The notes below the pieces were generated by a model. That model saw only the letters and a program-made list of their open reading frames with translations, did no database searches and was not told the DNA's origin. 64,000 nucleotides of DNA from Subtercola vilae (lineage in GTDB: Bacteria; Actinomycetota; Actinomycetes; Actinomycetales; Microbacteriaceae): assembly GCF_004923255.1 (NCBI RefSeq), contig NZ_QYRT01000017.1, forward strand, positions 1 through 64,000, in the 5' to 3' direction. This document shows, in pieces, positions 55,080-64,000 of this stretch; position 1 is the first letter of the stretch; every line of letters starts with the position of its first letter. The position numbers and the translations under genes were made by a program.

Positions 55080-56663
55080 TTGACAGACCGTCTGAGCCTC
55101 TCCGCGATTTCGAACTCCGACAGACCTGTCGACCCTGTCACCTCGGCGTCGTCGAACCCGGAAGCACGAAAGACGACTCTCAGGGGCACGCCGAGGGTGC
55201 TCAGCATTGCCGGCACCGATCCGACCGGAGGCGCCGGAATTCAAGCCGACCTGAAGAGCATCGCAGCGAACGGCGGTTATGGGATGGCGGTGATCACTGC
55301 GCTCGTGGCGCAGAACACTCGTGGGGTGACCGCCGTTCACACCCCACCGGTGCAGTTCCTTCGCCAGCAACTGGATGCGGTGAGCTCGGACGTACAGATC
55401 GATGCGGTGAAGATCGGTATGCTGGGCGATCTTCACGTCATTGAGGAAGTGCGTTCGTGGCTTCAGGTCACCCGGCCGCCGTTGGTTGTCCTTGACCCCG
55501 TGATGGTGGCGACAAGCGGCGATCGTCTACTTATGGCGTCCGCCGAGCAGGCGCTTCGTGATTTGGTGCCCCTTGTGGATTTGGTAACACCAAACGTGCC
55601 AGAACTTGCCGCGCTCCTACAGGAGGGCCCGGCTGAAGACTGGGCGGAGGCGATCCAGCAGGGCAGGCGACTGTCCGAACAGTCCGGCGTCACTGTGCTG
55701 GTCAAGGGTGGCCACTTCACCGGCGCTGACTGTCCTGATGTCCTGGTCAACGTTCACGGTATGCTCGCGGGCAGTGTGCTGGAATTCGCGTCGGCCCGGG
55801 TGGCCACGAAGAACACGCACGGTACGGGCTGTTCGCTTTCTTCAGCGATGGCCACGGTGCAGGCGCAGACCGGGGACTGGGCGGAATCGCTTCGGCGGGT
55901 GAAGGACTGGCTCGATGACTCCCTGACCCACGCCGACAGCCTCGAAGTGGGTGGCGGCAATGGCCCCATCCATCACTTCCATCGGCTGTTCTCCGACCGC
56001 GCACCACAAGGCGCTGATTTCACTCGATCACTTTGGGAAAGCATCACGCCGATCCGTTCGGAGATCTTTCAGCTGCCTTTCATCGTTGCGCTGGGTGATG
56101 GAACGTTGAAGCTCGCCGATTTCGACTACTACCTCGGCCAGGATGCTCTTTACCTGAGAACGTATTCTCGGGTGCTAGCGCGGCTGAGTGCCCTGGCACC
56201 GACTGACGAGGAGCAGCGATTCTGGGCGAACTCCGCTCAGGTCTGCCTTGACGTTGAGGCCGACCTTCACCGCAGCTGGCTCGGTGGACACGCCCAGCCT
56301 GTTCAAGGGCCTGTCACGAAGAGGTATCTCGACCACCTGATGGCAACCAGCGGTCAGGGCAGTTACGCGGTCGCGATCGCTGCGGCTCTACCCTGCTTCT
56401 GGCTGTATGCGGACGTCAGCGAGCGGATGCACGCCGCGTACCTCGCAGACGGTAGCGGCAAGGAGCACCCGTACGCGGCGTGGCTGGAAACATATATAAA
56501 CGAGCCGTTCGCCGAGACAACCCGACGTGCCATCGCTTTCACTGATGCCGCGGCGGTAGCAGCATCGCCTCGTGAGAGGCTCAACATGCGGGCGGCGTTC
56601 GAGCAGTCGGCCCAGTACGAGTCCGACTTCTTCGACGCCGCGCGCCGGTATGTGAGAGTGTGA
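55080..56663 (+). CDS. thiD: Fused HMP-P kinase (ThiD) and TenA-type thiaminase II
   Basis: 527 residues from TTG 55080, nine bases after the thiC stop. ThiD part at about 35-300: SIAGTDPTGGAGIQADLKS, KIGMLGD, DPVMVATSGDRLL, NTHGTGCSLSSA. TenA part from about 310: PFIVALGDGTLKLADFDYYLGQD, ALPCFWLYADV with the active-site Cys, and EQSAQYESDFF with the catalytic Glu. ThiD phosphorylates HMP-P; TenA salvages pyrimidine from degraded thiamin. This fusion is common in actinobacteria. Confidence 0.95.
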   Translation: MTDRLSLSAISNSDRPVDPVTSASSNPEARKTTLRGTPRVLSIAGTDPTGGAGIQADLKSIAANGGYGMAVITALVAQNTRGVTAVHTPPVQFLRQQLDAVSSDVQIDAVKIGMLGDLHVIEEVRSWLQVTRPPLVVLDPVMVATSGDRLLMASAEQALRDLVPLVDLVTPNVPELAALLQEGPAEDWAEAIQQGRRLSEQSGVTVLVKGGHFTGADCPDVLVNVHGMLAGSVLEFASARVATKNTHGTGCSLSSAMATVQAQTGDWAESLRRVKDWLDDSLTHADSLEVGGGNGPIHHFHRLFSDRAPQGADFTRSLWESITPIRSEIFQLPFIVALGDGTLKLADFDYYLGQDALYLRTYSRVLARLSALAPTDEEQRFWANSAQVCLDVEADLHRSWLGGHAQPVQGPVTKRYLDHLMATSGQGSYAVAIAAALPCFWLYADVSERMHAAYLADGSGKEHPYAAWLETYINEPFAETTRRAIAFTDAAAVAASPRERLNMRAAFEQSAQYESDFFDAARRYVRV

Positions 56664-56671
56664 TGCGGCTC

Positions 56672-57316
56672 TCAGCTAAGCGGAGGCAGCCTGTCGAGCA
56701 GCCGTCTCGCAGCGTCGGCCGGATCGTCCGCGTCGGTGATTGCCCGGACGACCACCACACGGGTGGCCCCCGCGTCAACGACCTCGCCGATACGGTCAAG
56801 ATCGATGCCGCCGATCGCGAACCACGGGAGCGCCGTCGGGTCTCCGTGCGTTCTGGCCGCGGCATGGCGAACCAGATCAAGGCCGGTTGCGGCGCGCCCT
56901 GGTTTCGTAGGTGTCGCCCAGACCGGGCCCACACAAAAATAATCGGGACCCGGGGCGGAGATCGCAGCATCGACCTGGTCAGGCGTGTGGCTGGAGAGCC
57001 CGATGATCGTTTCCGCACCGAGCAGTCGCCGGGCCGAAACAACCGGGAGGTCAGTTTGGCCGACGTGGAACACCGGCGCGGACGAAAGCATCGCGATGTC
57101 GGCGCGGTCGTTCACCGCCCACAAGCGATTGTGCCGTTCCGCAGTTTCGCGGAGAACCTGGAGGAGGTCAAGCTCGTGGCCTGCGCCGATTGTCTTGTCT
57201 CTCAACTGGATCACGTCCACGCCACCGGAGAAAGCCGCATCCACGAATTCGGCGAAATCTCCCTGGCTCTGCCTGGCGTCAGTGCACAGATACAGCCGCC
57301 CAGGATTCATCGTCAT
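56672..57316 (-). CDS. thiE: Thiamin-phosphate synthase
   Basis: 214 residues from ATG 57316 (another ATG two codons in). TIM-barrel Thi[70 protein letters not shown] and [12 protein letters not shown]. Joins HMP-PP and thiazole phosphate. It is on the opposite strand, convergent with thiD-tenA and divergent from thiO. Confidence 0.96.
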   Translation of the reverse strand: MTMNPGRLYLCTDARQSQGDFAEFVDAAFSGGVDVIQLRDKTIGAGHELDLLQVLRETAERHNRLWAVNDRADIAMLSSAPVFHVGQTDLPVVSARRLLGAETIIGLSSHTPDQVDAAISAPGPDYFCVGPVWATPTKPGRAATGLDLVRHAAARTHGDPTALPWFAIGGIDLDRIGEVVDAGATRVVVVRAITDADDPADAARRLLDRLPPLS

Positions 57317-57432
57317 GCCACCAACCCTAGGTTCTCCCGTACGGCCGCGGCGCCACTCGCACTGCCAAGCCAACAACCCGGCCGACCCATCACAGCCACG
57401 GCCTGCCTGCCATGGCCGGAGGGGAACACACA

Positions 57433-58651
57433 ATGAGCGGGCCGACCGAAACGCGGTCCGTTGACGTGGCAGTGATCGGTGCGGGCATCATCGGCCTGGG
57501 GATCGCGTGGGCTGCCGCACGCTCTGGTCGCACAGTCGCAGTCATCGATCCCGCGCCGGCACAAGGCGCGACCTATGCCGCAGCGGGCATGCTCGCCGCG
57601 GTCAGCGAACTACATTTCAAGGAAGAAGAACTCCTCAAACTCACTCTAAAGTCCGCAGCGCTTTATCCTGGCTTCATCGCATCCCTAGGGGCGGACGCCG
57701 CCGCTGTCGGATTCCGTACGCCCGGCACCCTGGTGCTTGGTGTCGACCCGGCAGACAGTCAGGCACTGTTTCAGTTGCGTGAACTGCAGATCTCGCACGG
57801 TTTACAGGTGACCTCGTTTACTGTTCGTGAAGCGCGCGCACACGAGCCGCTTCTCAGCCCGAACATTTCAGCGGCATTCCGTATACAACAAGACCACCAG
57901 GTCGACCCGCGATTGCTCGCCGCCCGTCTGCAGGCGGCGTTAGCTGAGCTCGCCCACCGGAACGGCTGGGCCCACCAGCCCGGGATCAGGCAGAGCGCGC
58001 TGTGCTTGCTGCACAAGATGCCCGGCGACTCGCGCTCTCGCGTCACCGGGGTTGCCCTTGACGACGGATCGACTGTCGCAGCAACCGAGGTCATCGTCGC
58101 AAACGCAGGAGCGGCCAGCTCGCTCGGCGGGATGCCCGACGACCTCGCGTTGCCGCTTCGGCCAGTACACGGGGATATTTTGCGGCTGCGGGCACCAGGG
58201 CATCTTCAACCGTTTTTGAACGAGACGGTCCGCGGGCTGGTTCGCGGTGTTCCCGTCTATCTCGTGCCACGCTCCGACGGAACAGTTGTCCTCGGCGCAA
58301 CGCAACGCGAACACGGCACCGAAACCGCATCCGTCGGCGGTGTCTACCAACTACTTCGCGACGGCCAAGCCCTCGTTCCCGCCGTCGCGGAGTTGGAGCT
58401 GATAGAGGTGACCGCCCGCGCCCGGCCCGGCACCCCAGACAACGCCCCCCTTCTTGGCCGAGTTGCCTCAGCGGCTGGCGGCCAGGACATTCCAGGGCTC
58501 ATCGTGGCTACCGGATTCTTCCGCCACGGGGTACTCCTGACACCCGTCGCCGCAGAGATCTGCGTACAACTGTTCGACAACTCTGGTGACTCCCGCTGGC
58601 AGCGGTTCCGCCCGGACCGGTTCTCGCCTCTCATTTCGAAGGAGCACACCC

Positions 58652-58659
<8 letters not shown>
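57433..58659 (+). CDS. thiO: Glycine oxidase for thiazole synthesis
   Basis: 408 residues from ATG 57433 with GGAGGGGA upstream. FAD-binding [33 protein letters not shown], a C-terminal [14 protein letters not shown]. Oxidises glycine to dehydroglycine for ThiG. Its stop overlaps the thiS start, so thiO-thiS-thiG-thiF form one coupled operon. Confidence 0.95.
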
Positions 58660-60878
<2,219 letters not shown>

Positions 60879-61092
60879 CGATCAATCGCAACCATGAAAG
60901 CCCCGTGCGCAGCGATCGTTCACCGGCTCACTCACACAAAAATCAACTCCAGACCAGCCACTGAATTTGGCGTTGCCCCCGGTCCTATCTGAGAGCCCGG
61001 GGTCTACTCCTAGAGTGGTAGTGCTGCACGGTCACGGAGCTGCGGGCATGACACTCCGCAATTGTGCGGGGGCCGATCAAAGGGGACTGCAC

Positions 61093-61272
61093 ATGGCAGA
61101 GCACGCTCTGGACACCGAGCAACACTCGCGACCGACTCCACCAGCCCTGACCTGGCATTACACGCATGCCGTTGTGCTCGCCGTGTCCGGTGCGGTGGTA
61201 CTCGTCCGGTTCGGAATGATCGGGATCTCATCGATGCGGAGGCATCAGATTGGTGCGGCTCACGGCCAATGA
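61093..61272 (+). CDS. Small single-pass membrane protein, 59 aa
   Basis: ATG 61093 with AAAGGGGA six bases upstream, a good ribosome site. A polar N-terminus (MAEHALDTEQHSRP) precedes one hydrophobic segment (HAVVLAVSGAVVLVRFGMIG). Function unknown. Confidence 0.6.
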   Translation: MAEHALDTEQHSRPTPPALTWHYTHAVVLAVSGAVVLVRFGMIGISSMRRHQIGAAHGQ

Positions 61273-61454
61273 CCCTTTGCAAGGCGACCATCACCTAGAA
61301 AGAGAGCGACGGCAAACACGATCAAGTTCTCATTTTTGTCAGCCACAAGTGGCATCAAAACCATCTCCCGATCCCCCGAGGTGGGCTCGGCGTAGATTGC
61401 CGCATCGGGTTCGACTTAGGTTGACGTCCTCATCATTTAAGGTGACGGCCTTGT

Positions 61455-62471
61455 CTACGCGGTTTCTCTCCATAGGGGTTGTGTGCTGCAACGGAATGCT
61501 CCGCCGAATCCTCGGGAGATTTGGTAGTCGACGTACTCGACCTGTATTCCGTGCTTCGCGACCTCGTTACCGATGCGTTCGAAGAATGGGTCGGTGACGT
61601 ACACGGTCGGGCTGATCGGTAGGCCGTTTGTGCCGAGATTCGCGGCCTCTTCCTGCCTCACGGGAATGCGTTCCCAGTTCGCGAGGGTTTCGGGAACCCC
61701 GTTGAGCAGGCCATCTTCGTAGACGACGACGAGGCCATCGCGCACCAAACCCATCGCACAGTCGAGGTGCAGGATGTTGGGCTTCAGCGGTACGACCTCG
61801 ACAGTGTATCCGCTTGGGGCCAAGAGTTTCCGCAAATAGTCGGCGCCTTGCTGGGTTGAAGCGCGGCCGGATTGGCCGACGAAGACGTGGTGGCCATAGA
61901 CGAGCACGTCGCCACCTTCAAGGAATGGGCCGGGACCGCCCTCATCGATTTCGAGCGGCATGATCTCGGGTTGCGGCACGGCGGTGTAGTTGCCGTCGGC
62001 TGGCAGAACTTCGGAGCGCATGATGTCGCGGCTCGCTAGAACCTCGCGGCGGCGTTGCGGGTACCGCAGCGACCCTTCGATGACGTGATTGCCGATCGTG
62101 TACCAGGGATCGCGAACGAACGCGTTGGCGTAACCATCCGGACCGCCGGCGTCTTTTTCGTACTGAGTCAGAAGTCTCGGGCGAAGGACCTCAACATTGT
62201 ATTTGTGGAGGACTGCCTGGAAGGCGGATCGTTCCGCTTCCCACTGGGACTGTCGTTCCGGCATCGCAACTGCGTGATCCTTGCCCAGTAGTTCGCGGAT
62301 GAGGTGACGTTTGTCTGCGGGAATGATTCCGATTTCTTCTTCGAGCTGTGCCGGCGAGAAGGTGCTGGCGGCGGGCAGTCGCATCTCGGCTTGCGCGAAC
62401 ACCACGGTGCGTAAAGGCGCGAACTCGCTCTCAACGAAAATCCGTCTGGACGAGACTTGGGGTGATGTCAT
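61455..62471 (-). CDS. Amidinotransferase/arginine deiminase-family enzyme
   Basis: 338 residues from ATG 62471 (MTSPQVSSRRIFVESEFAPL). Pentein fold with catalytic residues in order: FVRDPWYTIGNHVIEGSL, FLEGGDVLVYGHHVFVGQSG, ILHLDCAMGLVRDG (His) and near the C-terminus GGAFRCSTQPLWRE with the nucleophilic Cys. These enzymes hydrolyse or transfer the amidino group of guanidino compounds. Closer to glycine amidinotransferase-like proteins than to ArcA, but the substrate cannot be assigned. Confidence 0.85.
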   Translation of the reverse strand: MTSPQVSSRRIFVESEFAPLRTVVFAQAEMRLPAASTFSPAQLEEEIGIIPADKRHLIRELLGKDHAVAMPERQSQWEAERSAFQAVLHKYNVEVLRPRLLTQYEKDAGGPDGYANAFVRDPWYTIGNHVIEGSLRYPQRRREVLASRDIMRSEVLPADGNYTAVPQPEIMPLEIDEGGPGPFLEGGDVLVYGHHVFVGQSGRASTQQGADYLRKLLAPSGYTVEVVPLKPNILHLDCAMGLVRDGLVVVYEDGLLNGVPETLANWERIPVRQEEAANLGTNGLPISPTVYVTDPFFERIGNEVAKHGIQVEYVDYQISRGFGGAFRCSTQPLWRETA

Positions 62472-63115
62472 GGGTAATCCCTCGTTGTTGTGGCCGGAAC
62501 CATATGGCCGCTGTCGCAAGCTTGGCCGAGTTTAGCCGGGCGGCGGACCGGGATCGGCGGGAGCTGTGAAGCAAGGCATTCAGGACGAGAAACATTAGCA
62601 GACGCGCGCGGCGATACGCAATCACGGTGAGGGTATCCTCGGCCTCACCCGCTATGAAATCGATCTGGATTTCGCTTAAGGCGGCTGCGGCTGCGGATGG
62701 GGCTTGGCCGGTGGGCGGATCCCGGCATAGGCGAGGGCGATGCTTTAGCAGCAGACGCGTGGTTGTGGTTTCCTCGTCATGGCTGCCGCGGAACCTGTTT
62801 CGGTGCGACAGGCCGAAAATGGTGAGAGTCAGTTCAGACGGTAGCACCAGCTGATTGCGGTGTGGTGCTAAATTCCCGCACGGAGTCCGCACTCTTGGGC
62901 GGCTTTCCACACACAAGGGCTTAAACCCGCAGTACCTGGCCGGCGGAGCGGTGCCGCGTTGCGTGCGGGGTCCGCTAGCCGACATGGTGGTCAGATCAGT
63001 TCCGGCGAATCCGTGTCCGCCCATAACGGCGGCCCTCGTTTCCACTCTGGGGGTAAGGGTCCAAGAAGCGATTGTGTCGGGAGTTTTGTCGATAGTGATC
63101 GTTGGTGAGGTCGAG
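62472..63115. other. Intergenic stretch, no gene recognised
   Basis: A long minus-strand frame crosses this region but is low-complexity, runs antisense into the deacetylase gene, and lacks any domain. Probably the divergent promoter region of the amidinotransferase-like gene and the deacetylase gene. Confidence 0.5.
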
Positions 63116-64000
63116 ATGCGTAGCAGGGTTGTTGTCACGGGTGGTTTGGTGGGGATGCCGGCGGGTCGGTGGTCTCGGAAGTCGCGGCTGGTCGCGGTCG
63201 TTATCGGTGTTGGCCTTTTGGCGGGTTTCGCAGCGTTCGGTGGCACCGCGCCGCGGGCGTTAGGTGCGACTGCGAAACCGTTGACGGTGGTCAGTTTGAC
63301 GTTCGATGACACGTTCTCGGATCAGTTGAACGCGTTGGCGAGTATGTCGAAGTACAAGGTCGTCGGAACGTTTTACATGAATTCCGGCCGGGTTGGTGCG
63401 GGTGGTTTTCTGACTGTTGCTGATCTGAAGAACATCGCTGCGGCCGGGAACGAGATTGGTGGGCACACGGTCAGCCACCCTGACCTACCGACACTGACGG
63501 TTGATGAGCAGAAACGTCAGATCTGTAATGACCGGGTGAATCTGACGAACTGGGGGTTCAAAGTCACGAGTTTCGCGTACCCGTTCGCGAGTTCGAACGC
63601 ACAAACCGAGCAACTCGTCGCCGGGTGCGGGTATAACAGTGCCCGGATGCTCGGCGATATCAAGTCCCGGTTCGGTTGCCCGGACTGCGACTACGCATCC
63701 CCCACCCCACCGGATGACCCCTACGCAACACAGGCACTAGACGAGGCCGATAACACGTGGACGTTGAAGGATCTGCAGGACTCGGTCACGAACGCGGAAA
63801 CCGCTGGCGGTTGGGTGCAACTCACCTTCCACCACGTGTGCCCGAACAACTGCGATTCGCTATCGGTGAGTACCACGATCTTTGACCAGTTCACGTCCTG
63901 GCTGGCAGCCAGAGCAACGACCGGGAACACGCACACCGAAACGGTGGGGCAAGTCATCGGCGGGACAGTGAAACCCCTCGTGAACGGCCCCGCAGTCCCC
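63116..64000 (+). CDS. Secreted polysaccharide deacetylase (NodB-like), 3' end outside window
   Basis: 295 codons from ATG 63116, with GAGGT four bases upstream, open to the window end. A signal peptide or anchor (LVAVVIGVGLLAGFAAFGGT) precedes a NodB domain: LTFDDTFSDQ with the metal Asp pair, VVGTFYMNSGRVG, GNEIGGHTVSHPDL with the two metal His, FAYPFASSN and QLTFHHVC. Deacetylates cell-wall or exopolysaccharide N-acetyl groups. C-terminus not seen. Confidence 0.9.
   Translation, partial: MRSRVVVTGGLVGMPAGRWSRKSRLVAVVIGVGLLAGFAAFGGTAPRALGATAKPLTVVSLTFDDTFSDQLNALASMSKYKVVGTFYMNSGRVGAGGFLTVADLKNIAAAGNEIGGHTVSHPDLPTLTVDEQKRQICNDRVNLTNWGFKVTSFAYPFASSNAQTEQLVAGCGYNSARMLGDIKSRFGCPDCDYASPTPPDDPYATQALDEADNTWTLKDLQDSVTNAETAGGWVQLTFHHVCPNNCDSLSVSTTIFDQFTSWLAARATTGNTHTETVGQVIGGTVKPLVNGPAVP

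Noticed and set aside
62431-63312. Minus-strand frame of 293 codons across the deacetylase start
   Set aside because: No domain, biased composition, and it overlaps a clear signal peptide and NodB domain on the plus strand.

Overview
The window comes from a high-GC actinobacterium. The evidence is GC-rich third codon positions, frequent GTG starts, many ATGA/TGATG/GTGA gene overlaps, a Gram-positive-type LexA box, and actinobacterial family variants (Nramp with DPSG, ThiD-TenA fusion, class B PbpA, DUF6069-like). Microbacteriaceae is a reasonable guess, but no rRNA or housekeeping marker is present. Overall it looks like an accessory replicon or genomic island scarred by insertions, joined to better preserved metabolic genes. 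No tRNA, rRNA or CRISPR array was seen.

Bases 1-3660 hold plasmid/ICE-like genes: a ParB-type nuclease-domain protein running off the left edge, a DUF3846-like protein, and a decayed SRAP gene coupled to a decayed membrane-protein gene. An intact IS21-family element follows (3743-6348, 6-bp target duplication).

Bases 6369-26269 are bracketed by 62-bp imperfect inverted repeats. Each repeat carries a 17-bp palindrome (TTCGCA-N5-TGCGAA) that recurs over the start of a recombinase operon just inside the right end. That operon encodes two tyrosine recombinases flanking an XRE regulator; both recombinase genes are broken. I read the interval as a decayed, about 20-kb tyrosine-recombinase element, or a once-invertible segment. 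Cargo: an AbiEii-like nucleotidyltransferase with a partner, an ArdC-like antirestriction protein, a helicase C-terminal remnant, an unusual 788-residue fusion of a DUF4143-type AAA ATPase/PD-(D/E)xK protein to a TIR domain, two toxin-antitoxin pairs behind a shared 44-bp repeat, and an IS256-family insertion whose transposase is split by three hairpin inserts of 30-32 bp.

Bases 26703-30019 are a sulfur/persulfide module: DsrE-like protein, CoA-disulfide reductase-rhodanese fusion, rhodanese and a CstR-type repressor, with a perfect 24-bp operator. Bases 30272-33861 are an IS graveyard (LysR stub, istA and PAP2 fragments, IS256 remnants, nested IS110). Bases 33927-38842 encode a flavinylation/ferric-reductase-like operon and a two-component system. 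VIT and DUF6069-like membrane proteins, more IS21/PAP2 debris, then DedA, PAP2 and ChrB follow.

Bases 44070-53025 form an envelope and ion-transport set: PbpA-like PBP, D,D-carboxypeptidase, frameshifted ClC channel, Lgt, Nramp. Bases 53238-60878 are a complete thiamin cluster under a TPP riboswitch (thiC, thiD-tenA, thiE, thiO, thiS, thiG, thiF). The right edge has a small membrane protein, an amidinotransferase-like enzyme and a polysaccharide deacetylase cut by the window end. Single-base frameshifts could be sequencing errors; tandem duplications and IS boundaries could not.
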